A DNA stretch of 64,000 nt, taken from assembly GCF_010747475.1 (NCBI RefSeq), contig NZ_VSLZ01000002.1, positions 62,001-126,000 of the forward strand. The letters run 5' to 3'. Position numbers and translations under genes: made by a program. Positions within the stretch are counted from its first letter, which is position 1. Every line of letters starts with the position of its first letter. This document shows, one piece after another, positions 35,521-44,040 of the stretch. This stretch comes from Halorussus sp. MSC15.2 (GTDB taxonomy: Archaea > Halobacteriota > Halobacteria > Halobacteriales > Haladaptataceae). Under the pieces are notes generated by a model that saw only the letters and a program-made list of their open reading frames with translations, made no database searches and was not told the DNA's origin.

Positions 35521-36501
35521 ATGAAAACGACCGCGAAGGCTCACCCGATTCAGGGACTCGTCAAGTATCACGGGATGCGCGACGAGAAACTCCGCTTGCC
35601 CTACCACGATTCCATCAGCGTCTGCACCGCGCCGAGTCACACCAAGACCACCGTCGAGTTCGACCCCGACCTCGACTCGGACACCTTCGTCGTCGGCGGC
35701 GAGCGACTGGCCGACCACGAGGCCGACCGCGTCGCCAACGTCGTCGCTCGCGTGCGAGAGTTGGCCGACGCCGACTACGTCGAGAACCCCGTCCGACTGG
35801 AGAGCGAGAACTCGTTCCCGTCGAACGTAGGACTCGGGTCTTCCTCGTCCGGGTTCGCCGCCGCGGCGATGGCACTCGCCGAGGCCGCGGACCTCGGTCT
35901 CTCCCGACCGGAGATTTCGACCATCGCCCGCCGGGGGTCGTCGTCGGCCGCCCGCGCCGTGACGGGCGGGTTCTCCGACCTCCACGCCGGTCTCAACGAC
36001 GAGGACTGTCGCTCCGAGCGCCTCGACTCGCCGCTCGAAGACGACCTGCGCATCGTGGCGGGACTCGTGCCCGCTTACAAGGAGACCGAACACGCCCACC
36101 GCGAGGCCGCCGACAGTCACATGTTCGAGGCGCGACTCGCGCACATCCACGACCAACTCGCCGAGGTGCGCGACGCGCTCCGCGAGGGCGACTTCCAGCG
36201 CGTCTTCGAGACCGCCGAACACGACTCGCTGTCACTGGCCGCGACGACCATGACCGGCCCGTCCGGGTGGGTCTACTGGAAGCCCGACACGCTGGAGGTC
36301 TTCAACGCGGTTCGGGACCTCCGCGAGGAGGGCGTTCCGGTCTACTTCTCGACCGACACGGGCGCGAGCGTCTACGTCAACACGACGGCCGAACACGTCG
36401 AGCGCGTCGAGGAAGTCGTCGCGGAGTGCGGCGTCGAGACGATGGTCTGGGAGGTCGGCGGTCCCGCCGAAGTCCTTCCGGAGAACGAGGCCCTGTTCTA
36501 A
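35521..36501 (+). CDS. mvaD: phosphomevalonate decarboxylase (GHMP kinase fold)
   Basis: In haloarchaea this enzyme of the alternative mevalonate pathway makes isopentenyl phosphate for archaeal lipids. The 326-residue protein has AHPIQGLVKYHGMRDEKLRL at the N terminus, the ATP-binding GHMP motif SNVGLGSSSSGFAAAAMALA (residues ~101-120) and RRGSSSAARAVTGGFSDLHA. The catalytic Asp position seen in diphosphomevalonate decarboxylases is present as STDTGASVYV. The name phosphomevalonate, not diphosphomevalonate, decarboxylase follows what is known from Haloferax. Start fixed by the promoter. Confidence 0.93.
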   Translation: MKTTAKAHPIQGLVKYHGMRDEKLRLPYHDSISVCTAPSHTKTTVEFDPDLDSDTFVVGGERLADHEADRVANVVARVRELADADYVENPVRLESENSFPSNVGLGSSSSGFAAAAMALAEAADLGLSRPEISTIARRGSSSAARAVTGGFSDLHAGLNDEDCRSERLDSPLEDDLRIVAGLVPAYKETEHAHREAADSHMFEARLAHIHDQLAEVRDALREGDFQRVFETAEHDSLSLAATTMTGPSGWVYWKPDTLEVFNAVRDLREEGVPVYFSTDTGASVYVNTTAEHVERVEEVVAECGVETMVWEVGGPAEVLPENEALF

Positions 36502-36509
36502 CTACCGCG

Positions 36510-38030
36510 TTACTTCGCACTCGGCGCTCGGGACCCGCCTTCGACGCCCGAGAATTCGAAGCGCGCCCCGCCCGACTCGCTCTCGGTCACGGTACAGTCC
36601 CACTCGTACGTCTCGGCGAGCTGCGCGACGAAGGTCAACCCGAGACCGATGCCGGCGTCGTCGGTGGTGTGTCCGGCCTCGAAGACGGCGTCGCGGTCCG
36701 CCGCCGGGATGCCCGGCCCGTCGTCGGCCACGTAGAACCCGCCGGAAGACTCGCTCTGCTCGTCTTCCGAGCCTCCGCTCGCTTCGTCTTCTCGCGGGCT
36801 TTGCCCGCTCGAACGGTCCGAGGGACTTCGTCCCTCGCTACTCGAGGAGACGTCTTCGAGGTCGCCGACGCGGACGGTCACGTCGTCCCCGCCATGCTCG
36901 ACCGCGTTCCGGAGCAGATTTTCGAGGAGATGCCAGATGTGGACCGGGTCGGTCCGAATCGTGCGGTCGGCCTCGACGACGAGGTCTGCGCTCTCGGGCG
37001 CCACTTCCGCCCACGCCTCCGCGGCGGCGGTCGCGAGCGCCACCGACTCGCACTCGGCGTTCGAGTCGCTTCCCCGGGCCGTGACGAGCAACACGTCTAT
37101 CATCTCCTCGATGCGGTCGAGCGCGGTATCGACCTTCTCGGTGGCGGTCTCGTCGCCCTCGACCGCCGACTGGAGGTATATCTGGGCGATGGTGAGCGGG
37201 TTGCGGAGTTCGTGGGCCAGCATGCTCGCGAACGATTCGAGGCGGTCGTTCTGGCGCTGGAGTTCGCGTTCGCGCTCGCGGAGACTCACGGTCGCGGTCG
37301 TTCGGTCCCGGAGCGAGTCGAGCATCCGGTCCACCTCGCGGGCGGGCCGGTCGGGACCGAAGAACTCCTCGGGCGGCGTGTAGTAGGCGTTGTGACAGAC
37401 CGTGTTGTCGTAGACGAGGTGCGGGTGCGTGCGGACGACGTCTCGCAGGACCTCGGCCGGGAACCTGTTCCGGTTGTACTGGCAGAGCGCGATGCCGTTC
37501 TCGTCGGGGAGGAGGCGGTTGAGTTTCCCCTCGTACTCCACGAGGTCGGCGATTTCCGGGTCGTCGCCGAAAATCCACGTCATCTCGCCCGTGACCCGGA
37601 GCGCCTCGTACTCCTCGGTGGCCGCCTCGATTTCGGCCGCGAGGAACGCAATCATGTCGTCGGGGTCGAACCCGCCGTTCCGACAGTACGTGTCCTGCTT
37701 GGTGTGGAGGGTCAGCGCGCCCGACTCGCGGGCCGCGTCCGCGTCCACGCCCGCGTCGCGCATCGCCGCCAACACTTCCGTCTTCGAGTTCTCGTCGGCG
37801 ATGTAGAGGCATCGCTCGTTCCGGTCGAGTCCCTGTTCCACGAAGGGAATCGCGGCCGAGAACTGCTCCTCGGTGGTCTCGTAGACCAGCGCGAGGTGGT
37901 CGTGGGAGTCGTGGTCGCCCAGCGGTTCGACCGGCCCGCGGAACGTCGGACTGTTGCGTAACGCCTCCAGTCCGCTCTCCAGTCCGAGTGTCTTCCCCTC
38001 GTCGGAGGGCGTGAGTGTGTGTTGGCTCAT
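36510..38030 (-). CDS. MEDS-domain sensor histidine kinase
   Basis: The 506-residue cytoplasmic kinase has an N-terminal MEDS (methanogen/methylotroph DcmR) sensory domain (residues ~35-225, from DHLALVYETTEEQ to NTVCHNAYYTPPEEFFG), a short coiled coil (SLRERERELQRQNDRLESFA), the H-box MLAHELRNPLTIA with phospho-His, the N-box HIWHLLENLLRNAVEHGGD and G-boxes VADDGPGIPAADRD and AGIGLGLTFVAQ. Between N- and G-boxes it carries a ~35-residue Ser/Glu-rich insertion whose DNA contains two perfect palindromes. No response regulator adjoins it. Confidence 0.93.
   Translation of the reverse strand: MSQHTLTPSDEGKTLGLESGLEALRNSPTFRGPVEPLGDHDSHDHLALVYETTEEQFSAAIPFVEQGLDRNERCLYIADENSKTEVLAAMRDAGVDADAARESGALTLHTKQDTYCRNGGFDPDDMIAFLAAEIEAATEEYEALRVTGEMTWIFGDDPEIADLVEYEGKLNRLLPDENGIALCQYNRNRFPAEVLRDVVRTHPHLVYDNTVCHNAYYTPPEEFFGPDRPAREVDRMLDSLRDRTTATVSLRERERELQRQNDRLESFASMLAHELRNPLTIAQIYLQSAVEGDETATEKVDTALDRIEEMIDVLLVTARGSDSNAECESVALATAAAEAWAEVAPESADLVVEADRTIRTDPVHIWHLLENLLRNAVEHGGDDVTVRVGDLEDVSSSSEGRSPSDRSSGQSPREDEASGGSEDEQSESSGGFYVADDGPGIPAADRDAVFEAGHTTDDAGIGLGLTFVAQLAETYEWDCTVTESESGGARFEFSGVEGGSRAPSAK
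36794..36837. repeat. two perfect palindromes inside the kinase gene
   Basis: GCGGGC-TTT-GCCCGC (36794-36808) and CGAGGGAC-TTC-GTCCCTCG (36819-36837) lie 10 nt apart. Both would form strong hairpins with 3-nt loops in DNA or mRNA. They encode part of the Ser/Glu-rich linker in the kinase ATPase domain and keep the frame. They look like an inserted palindromic element; I did not see the same pair elsewhere in the window. Confidence 0.6.
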
Positions 38031-38250
38031 GATAGTTCAGGGCGCTTCCGGAGGCGGTCGGCGTGCGTCGCCGAACTCGTCGCGACGAACCACGCGTCGC
38101 TGTCGGGCCGTCGTATCGAACGTCACCAGTACAGTCTCCCCCGAAACGTACCTTCGAAGAGGCAGGGAAGACACTTAAACACGATAGGACTGCAGGAGAA
38201 ACAACACCGTCCGCTGATACGTGAGTCCCCGTGCCGCGGGGACCGACCGC

Positions 38251-38260
38251 ACTTCTAAAC
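38251..38260 (+). promoter_or_regulatory. TATA box of the NDH-2-like gene
   Basis: ACTTCTAAAC is centred ~30 nt ahead of the ATG, giving a leaderless mRNA. The rest of 38031-38250 holds no gene that I can support. Confidence 0.45.
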
Positions 38261-38285
38261 CCCCTCGGTCCCTACGTCCGGCCGA

Positions 38286-39446
38286 ATGCGAATCTGCGTC
38301 CTCGGCGCGGGTTACGCCGGACTGACCCTCGCCCGAAAACTGGAGCGCACCGTCCCCGACGACGTCGAGATTCTTGTGATTGAACGGACCGGGAGCCACC
38401 TCGTCCAGCACGAACTCCACCGGGTCGTCCGCCGACCGTCGCTCGCGGACGAAATCGTGGTGGACCTCGAAGACGTGCTGGACCGCGCGACGGTCCGGCA
38501 GGCCGAAGTCGCCGGGGTGGACCCGGAGACGGGCGTCGTCTCGCTCGACTCGGGCGAGACCATCGACTACGACTACGGTGCGGTCTGCCTCGGGGCCGAG
38601 ACCGCCTTCTACGACCTGCCGGGCGTCGAGGAGCACGCCACGCCCCTGAAGACGCTCGACCACGCCGAGCGCATCCGGGCCGACTTCCTCGACGCGGTCG
38701 AAGCCGGGAGTCCCGATTCGCCGGCTAACGTGGTCGTCGGCGGTGCGGGCCTGTCGGGCGTGCAGGTCGCCGGCGAACTCGCGGCGTTCGCTCGCGAAGA
38801 GGAGTCCCGCGAGTCCGTCACCGTCACCCTCCTCGAACAGTTCGAGAGCGTCGCGCCCGCGTTCCCCGAGAACTTTCAGGCCGCGGTCCGCGACCAACTC
38901 GAAGCCCGCGACGTGGAGATACGGACGGGAACCGCGGTCGCCTCGGCGGACGAGTCGGCCGTCGAACTCGACTCGGGCGAGCGACTCGACTACGACCAGT
39001 TCGTCTGGACCGGGGGTATCCGCGGTCCCGCGGCGCTGGACGGCGAGCGCCCCGAGGTCGAGAACACCCTTCGACTCGGCGACGGCACGTTCGTCGTCGG
39101 CGACGCGGCGCGCGTGGTGGACGCAGACGGGGAACCCGTCCCCGCTAGCGCGCAGGCCGCGGTCCGAGAGGCCCGTGCGGTCGCCGAGAACGTCGCCAGC
39201 CTCGTGGAGTACGACCGCGAGGGCGACGACATCTTCGAACCCCGACTCGAACCGTTCGCGTTCGACTCGCCGGGGTGGCTGGTATCGGTCGGTGACGGCG
39301 CGGTCGCTCAGGTCGGCCCGACGGTTCTCACGGGGACCGCCGCGAAGGCGCTGAAGACGACCGTCGGGGCCGGATACCTCTCGTCGGTCGGTGCGATACG
39401 CAACGCCGCGGACCTCGTGAGCGAAGAACTAGGGTACGAGCGGTAG
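38286..39446 (+). CDS. FAD-dependent NADH dehydrogenase-like oxidoreductase (NDH-2 family)
   Basis: The 386-residue protein has two Rossmann folds: the FAD site RICVLGAGYAGLTLARKLE at the N terminus and the NAD(P)H site VVVGGAGLSGVQVAGELAAF (residues ~154-173), plus the C-terminal FAD motif GTFVVGDAARVVDADGEPVPA. This is the single-subunit NDH-2/sulfide-quinone reductase family. The redox Cys pair of SQR is absent, which favours NADH:quinone reduction feeding menaquinol to the bc complex. The C-terminal membrane-binding helix of NDH-2 is weak. Confidence 0.88.
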   Translation: MRICVLGAGYAGLTLARKLERTVPDDVEILVIERTGSHLVQHELHRVVRRPSLADEIVVDLEDVLDRATVRQAEVAGVDPETGVVSLDSGETIDYDYGAVCLGAETAFYDLPGVEEHATPLKTLDHAERIRADFLDAVEAGSPDSPANVVVGGAGLSGVQVAGELAAFAREEESRESVTVTLLEQFESVAPAFPENFQAAVRDQLEARDVEIRTGTAVASADESAVELDSGERLDYDQFVWTGGIRGPAALDGERPEVENTLRLGDGTFVVGDAARVVDADGEPVPASAQAAVREARAVAENVASLVEYDREGDDIFEPRLEPFAFDSPGWLVSVGDGAVAQVGPTVLTGTAAKALKTTVGAGYLSSVGAIRNAADLVSEELGYER

Positions 39447-39494
39447 TCAGAGCGGGGTGCGTGCGGTAGTTCGGAACGAGAGTCCGACCGGGAA

Positions 39495-39869
39495 TCAGAA
39501 ACCGGGGATGCCGAGCGCACCGGCCGCGATGATTTCGAGGCTTTCCAGCACGACGAGGACGACCCAGACGGCGAGCCACGCGACCACGCCGATGCCGATA
39601 GCGTTGCCCCAACCGCCCGGATACCGGGCGTTGATGACGTACACCCACGCGACGAGTCCGAAGACCGCGCCGACGAGTCCGCCGACGAACGGAATCAGGC
39701 CGAACAGTCCGGTGATTAGCCACCAGACGAACGCGCCGACGAGCGCGGTGAGAATGGCGTACTCGTAGTCGTCCCTGTCGGCGATGACGCGCGCACCGAC
39801 GTAGATGCCGAACGCGCCGATGAGGAGGCTCACGACGAATCCGATGACGTAGTTCAGGAACCCTACCAT
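39495..39869 (-). CDS. haloarchaeal membrane protein of unknown function
   Basis: The 124-residue protein has four helices: VGFLNYVIGFVVSLLIGAFG, AILTALVGAFVWWLITGLFG, FVGGLVGAVFGLVAWVYVI and GIGVVAWLAVWVVLVVLE. An in-frame ATG nine codons upstream lies inside the TATA box at 39894-39901 and so would not be transcribed; I therefore start at MVGFLNY. It converges with the NDH-2-like gene 49 nt away. The function is not known. Confidence 0.78.
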   Translation of the reverse strand: MVGFLNYVIGFVVSLLIGAFGIYVGARVIADRDDYEYAILTALVGAFVWWLITGLFGLIPFVGGLVGAVFGLVAWVYVINARYPGGWGNAIGIGVVAWLAVWVVLVVLESLEIIAAGALGIPGF

Positions 39870-39893
39870 GTAGTCGTATTTGCTTCGACTGGG

Positions 39894-39901
39894 CATTTAT
39901 A
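39894..39901 (-). promoter_or_regulatory. TATA box that decides the start of the 124-aa membrane protein
   Basis: CTATAAAT on the minus strand overlaps the upstream ATG (39896) and lies ~28 nt ahead of the ATG at 39869. If the box is used, the longer start cannot be in the mRNA. Confidence 0.5.
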
Positions 39902-39950
39902 GGTGGCGTCTGTCCGTCGGCCGACGCGCCCACGGAACCAACGACGCCTG

Positions 39951-40388
39951 TCACGTGTTCTCGTCCGTCTCGAAGGTCGCGTCGTCAGCGTCGCGGGTAT
40001 TCCGCGACCTGCTCCGCCTTTCGACGTGGTCGCGCGCGCTCTCGGGCGTCTCGGTTTCGAGGAGGGCCTCGACCTTCCGCTCGAACTCCGCCTCGGTGAG
40101 GTCGCCGCGGGCGTACCGGTCCCGGAGCGTGTCGAGCGCGTCCTGCTTCGAATCGGATTCGTCGGCGCTCCGGGTCTCGGGTCGTTGGTCGCGTTCGTCC
40201 GGGACCGCGTCGTCGCCGAACCGGTTGGTGAGGACATCCACCATCGGGAGGAGGACGCCGAAACCGAGGACGAACGCCATCCAGAACCACTCGTACCCCA
40301 GAAACAGCGCGGTGAGTCCGACGCCCAGGACGACGAACACGGTGAGGTTCACGAGCACGTTATCGTCGTCGTCGAGCGAGTCGTCCAT
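39951..40388 (-). CDS. membrane protein with C-terminal SHOCT domain
   Basis: The 145-residue protein has an acidic start, two helices (VLVNLTVFVVLGVGLTALFL and WFWMAFVLGFGVLLPMVDVL), an acidic linker and a SHOCT motif, LDTLRDRYARGDLTEAEFER. Two helices plus SHOCT is a common haloarchaeal arrangement of unknown role. I chose MDDSLDDD; the longer frame reaches back into the promoter of the next gene. Confidence 0.82.
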   Translation of the reverse strand: MDDSLDDDDNVLVNLTVFVVLGVGLTALFLGYEWFWMAFVLGFGVLLPMVDVLTNRFGDDAVPDERDQRPETRSADESDSKQDALDTLRDRYARGDLTEAEFERKVEALLETETPESARDHVERRSRSRNTRDADDATFETDENT

Positions 40389-40470
40389 GCGACTGGCTAC
40401 CGGCGACGGTGACAAAAAGGTTTCATCTTCTCCGACTCGTCGTGATTCTGTTGGTCTCCCGCCGTCAATG

Positions 40471-40480
40471 GGTTTAAGTT
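40471..40480 (+). promoter_or_regulatory. TATA box of the 73-aa zinc-ribbon-like gene
   Basis: GGTTTAAGTT is centred 27 nt ahead of the ATG and predicts a leaderless mRNA. Confidence 0.5.
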
Positions 40481-40502
40481 TGTGGGCCAACCTCCCGAGC
40501 GC

Positions 40503-40724
40503 ATGGCACGCGACACTGGGTTGCTAGACAAGGCGCTCGCGGGGGCGGTCGGTCTCGCCGCCGGAGCGGTAATCGGAAGGCACGCGCTGCGGCGGTACCG
40601 CAGCACCGACGATACGACCATCGTCTGTACCGAATGCGGGGAAGCGATGCCGGTCGGTGACGTTCTCGACCCTGCAGTGACCTGCAACTGCGTCGCACCG
40701 CGCGACTCTCACGACTTCTGGTAG
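40503..40724 (+). CDS. small protein with Cys-pair zinc-binding motif
   Basis: The 73-residue protein has a glycine-rich helix (LDKALAGAVGLAAGAVIGRH) that may touch the membrane, a basic stretch RHALRRYRS and a CxxC...CxC set (VCTECGEAMPV and VTCNCVAPRD) that looks like a small zinc ribbon. The start is supported by the TATA box. I cannot assign a family. Confidence 0.7.
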   Translation: MARDTGLLDKALAGAVGLAAGAVIGRHALRRYRSTDDTTIVCTECGEAMPVGDVLDPAVTCNCVAPRDSHDFW

Positions 40725-40760
40725 CGAGGCGTTTACCCTCGTTGCACCGTAACACCACCT

Positions 40761-41141
40761 ATGGACGACGAGCGCACGGACGGCGAGGCGGCATTGGACG
40801 ACGACGACCTCCGCGAACGACTCGAACAGCGCCTGATGAGCCACGGCGTCTACGTAACCGACCTCGAAACCGAGGCGGGGACGCTCCGGGTGAACTACGA
40901 GACGGCGACGCCGGGCACCGGGGTCCCCCACCGAGAGGTGGGTCGCGTCCTCAATCGCCTGCTGGCGCTGCAGGACGAGGGGTGGTCCCCCACCGACGTG
41001 CGGGGCACCGTCGCCGACATCGACGGCGGTCGCCGCGGAACGTGGCGGGCCGACGAAGAGTGGCTGGCGGCCCACGCACGCGGCGACCTCTCTGACGTGG
41101 ACCTCTCTCAGCGAGTTCTCGACACTATCGAGGAGGCGTGA
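40761..41141 (+). CDS. small acidic haloarchaeal protein of unknown function
   Basis: The 126-residue soluble protein has an acidic N terminus and a compact alpha/beta part (LEQRLMSHGVYVTDLETEAG then LRVNYETATPGTGVPHREVG and VLNRLLALQDEGW). It lies 36 nt after the zinc-ribbon-like gene on the same strand, so the two may be co-transcribed. Common in haloarchaea, function unknown. Nothing is seen in the 250 nt after it except the promoter of the next gene (TTTTA near 41361). Confidence 0.7.
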   Translation: MDDERTDGEAALDDDDLRERLEQRLMSHGVYVTDLETEAGTLRVNYETATPGTGVPHREVGRVLNRLLALQDEGWSPTDVRGTVADIDGGRRGTWRADEEWLAAHARGDLSDVDLSQRVLDTIEEA

Positions 41142-41391
41142 GAAAGCGACCACCCGCACGGATTCTCCTCCTCTTAGCCTTCGGCCCCGAGTCGGTGGTT
41201 ACTCTCGGCTCTCGGTTCTGAGTCGGTCGCGTTCCTCTCAGTCGCCGAGCGACCGGCACCGATTTCGAACCCCAAGCCAGCCCCCTCCGCCGACTCGAAT
41301 ACGTCGCTCGCGACTGCCCGCGCTCGACTGAACACCACCGTGAGCGCGTCCGCCGGAAGTTTTACGCCGCGTTCGTTCCAAATCCGACACC

Positions 41392-41922
41392 GTGGACAGC
41401 GTCGAACTCAGCACCGTCGTCTACGTGTCGCCCGAGGAAGCCTACGAGTTCCTCGCGGACTTTCAGGGGTACGCCAACTACTCCGAGTATCTCGACCGGG
41501 TGACGCGTCACGGCGAGGGCGGTCCCGGCACGGAGTACGACATCCACCTCCAGTGGTGGAAACTGAACTACGTCGTCCGGTCGGAGGTGACGGACTTCGA
41601 CCCGCCAGAGCGAATCGCGTGGCGCGTCGTCAAGGACCTCCGCGCGAACGGCGAGTGGCTGGTCGAACCCGACCCCGAGGCGGCCCCGCCCGAACGGGAG
41701 ACGGCCTCGCGGGTTCGACTGGTCATCGAGTTCGACGCCGACTCGGCGAGTTCCGACATGCTCGACCTGCCGCGCCTCGTCTCGCTCGACTGGGTAATCG
41801 GCAAGGTCAGACCGCTCGTGCTGAAGGAGGCCGAGAAGGTCGTCGCGCGCATCGTCGAGGACCTCGAAGGCGAGCGCCGCGACGTCGAACTGACGCTCCA
41901 CGACTCGCCCGATACGATATAG
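41392..41922 (+). CDS. SRPBCC (START/polyketide-cyclase-like) family protein
   Basis: The 176-residue protein starts at GTG and has the SRPBCC layout: VELSTVVYVSPEEAYEFLAD (strand plus first helices), GYANYSEYLDRVTRHGEGGP (loop with Y-S-xx-V), a central beta sheet and a long C-terminal helix (KVRPLVLKEAEKVVARIVED). Such helix-grip folds bind lipids, quinones or other hydrophobic ligands; the archaeal relatives near respiratory genes may act like Coq10, but the ligand is unknown. Confidence 0.85.
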   Translation: MDSVELSTVVYVSPEEAYEFLADFQGYANYSEYLDRVTRHGEGGPGTEYDIHLQWWKLNYVVRSEVTDFDPPERIAWRVVKDLRANGEWLVEPDPEAAPPERETASRVRLVIEFDADSASSDMLDLPRLVSLDWVIGKVRPLVLKEAEKVVARIVEDLEGERRDVELTLHDSPDTI

Positions 41923-41991
41923 CCGACGCTTCGACGCGCCGGACCGGCCGCTCCGTCGCCGAGAGACCGAAAGAAGTCGCGAACCGCGCTA

Positions 41992-42569
41992 CTACTCTGC
42001 CTGTCCGTAGTCGCCGCCGTACTTCATGAAGAAGTAGGCGAGACCGAGGGTGAACACCAGCGCCGCCGTCGTGGCGATGCCGAGCGTCTTGGCGCTGCTC
42101 GGAATCGCGGGACCGCTACTGCCGGTCTTTGCGCCGCCCTCTTGGACGACGACGGTGCCGACCATCCCGGCGGTCTTGTGGGGCTGGCAGAAGTACTCGT
42201 AGGTGCCGGTGGTTTCGAAGGTGTGAGAGTACTCGTAGCCGGTGTTGTACGTCTTGCTCGCGCCGCCGGGCGTCCCCTCCCAGTTCGCGCCGTCCGGTTG
42301 GCTCTCGGGGACGACGTTGTGGTTGTCCGACTCCCAGACCCACTTGACCGTGGTTCCGGGGGCGACGGTTACCTCGGCCGGTTCGAAGACGAGGCTACCG
42401 CCGGGACCGACGATGACTTCCTTTGTCCCGCCGCCTCCGCCGCTCTCACCGGAGGTCGTCTCCTTGCTCTCGGCCGATGCGGTCCCCGCCGCACCTGCGG
42501 CGCCGCGGTCCCCGTGGCGGCACGCATGAATCCACGCCGCGTGACCGACTCGCTTCCTTCCGTGCTCAT
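41992..42569 (-). CDS. second halocyanin, reading frame broken by one missing base in the signal region
   Basis: This ~192-residue paralogue of the bc-operon halocyanin has the copper domain (His in ESDNHNVVPES, then YFCQPHKTAGMVG) and C-terminal anchor helix (LGIATTAALVFTLGLAYFFM). The start MSTEGSESVTRRGFMRAATG is a Tat signal, but it is out of frame with the rest: the frame slips at about 42498-42508, where GCGGCGCCGCAG should read GCGGC-x-GCCGCAG. One missing base explains it. The copper domain is almost identical to that at 30 kb. It stands alone on its transcript. Confidence 0.88.
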
Positions 42570-42727
42570 AGTCGGGGCTAGCGGTGGTGGGTACTCTATA
42601 CTTTCGATACGACCCCACATTCTTCGTCGTCGGGTGTCCCCGCCCGCTCCCTCCGGTCGCTCGCAGCAGAGATATCGAAATCGGGATAGAAGACGAGGGA
42701 GAGCGCGAGAATCCGGTTTTCGCGGGG

Positions 42728-43768
42728 CTACAGGCTGTAGTCGTGGTCGCCCGTCTCGGTTTCGAGGAAGGCGGTCAGGAGGTCGATGGTCGCCTCCACG
42801 TCGGCGTGGTGGGCGCTCTCGGTGACGGTGTGGAGGTAGCGAGTCGGCACTGAGATGGCTCCCACCGGTTTCGCGCCGTGGGTGTTCTGGAATCCCGAGG
42901 TGTCGGTGGCCCCCGAGGGAAGGACCTCCAGTTGGTGGTCGATGCCCCGCTCCTCGGCGACCGAGCGCATCCGGCGGTGGACCTTCGGCGTCGTCACGAC
43001 GCTGGAGTCCTTGAGCTTTATCGCCGCGCCCTCGCCGAGTTCGGTGACGTACCCGCTCTCGTTCTCCACCGCGGGGATGTCGTTGGCGACCGTCACGTCG
43101 AGCGCGACGGCGAGGTCCGGGTCGAGGTCCACGCCGAGCGCGGGCGCGCCGCGGACGCCGAGTTCCTCCTGTGCGGTCGCACAGAAGTGAATCGTCACGT
43201 CGGGGTCCTCGATGCGTCGGGCCGCTTCGAGCATGGCCAGCAGGCAGACGCGGTCGTCCAGCGCCTTGCCGGTCACGTTGTCGCCGATTCGGGTCGTCGT
43301 CTGTTCCATGCTCACGAGGTCGCCGACAGAGACGCGCTCGGCGGCGTCCTCGGCGGGGAGTCCGAGGTCGATGGCCACGTCGTCGATGGAGAACTCCTCG
43401 TCGTCGTCCTGCACGTGGGTCGGGACGGACCCGATGACGCCGGTGAGGTCCTCGGCGTCCGTGTGGACCGTCACGCGCTGGGCGCGGAGCACGTCGGGGT
43501 CCCACCCGCCGAGGGTGTCGATTTCGAGGAATCCGTCGTCGGTGACGTGCTTTACCATAAAGCCAATTTCGTCCATGTGCGCGGCGACGGCCACCTCGTA
43601 GTCGCTCGACCCCTCCACCGTCCCGACGACGTTGCCCATCGCGTCGGTGTGGACCGAGTCCGCGACGCCGTCGAGTTCCCGACGAACGACGTCGCGTACC
43701 CGGTCTTCGTACCCCGGCACGCCGTCCGTCTCTGTGAGTTCGCGTAGCAGTTCGAAGTCGAAATCCAT
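42728..43768 (-). CDS. M42 family metallo-aminopeptidase
   Basis: The 346-residue protein is a tetrahedral-type aminopeptidase. Metal and catalytic residues are in order: VAAHMDEIGFMVKHV (His, Asp), the Asp of KALDDRVCLLAMLE, the Glu pair of ATAQEELGVRGAP, Asp of VALDVTVAND and the late His of SVPTRYLHTVTESAH. A domain inserted at residues ~70-160 covers the active site. It is cytoplasmic and trims peptides. A GGCTTAAAC box 27 nt upstream (43791-43799) supports the ATG. Confidence 0.94.
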   Translation of the reverse strand: MDFDFELLRELTETDGVPGYEDRVRDVVRRELDGVADSVHTDAMGNVVGTVEGSSDYEVAVAAHMDEIGFMVKHVTDDGFLEIDTLGGWDPDVLRAQRVTVHTDAEDLTGVIGSVPTHVQDDDEEFSIDDVAIDLGLPAEDAAERVSVGDLVSMEQTTTRIGDNVTGKALDDRVCLLAMLEAARRIEDPDVTIHFCATAQEELGVRGAPALGVDLDPDLAVALDVTVANDIPAVENESGYVTELGEGAAIKLKDSSVVTTPKVHRRMRSVAEERGIDHQLEVLPSGATDTSGFQNTHGAKPVGAISVPTRYLHTVTESAHHADVEATIDLLTAFLETETGDHDYSL

Positions 43769-44040
43769 GCGAGTTACTGACGACCCGCCGGGCTTAAACC
43801 CCGTCTTTTCAGTCTCCCGGCAGAACCCGCCTCGCCGTTCGGACTCCCCGCCGTTCGGGATGGTTAACTCGGCGGTTGGTTGCGTATACCGACCCGACGG
43901 CGACGCTTGTTCCGGGTTACACTAACCCGTCGAATCGGCAGACGGCGTATAACAAAACCCGTTAGAGGGCTATTACGCATCGACGCGGCCGTGCGAGGAG
44001 CCGAATTGCGCGGTCAGCAACCTCCAGCGTGACACCGAAC

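Noticed and set aside
42369-43505. Long minus-strand frame joining the M42 gene to the halocyanin start
   Set aside because: Only the last part (MSTEGSESV...) is real, as the signal peptide of the frameshifted halocyanin; the upstream part is an out-of-phase shadow of the aminopeptidase.
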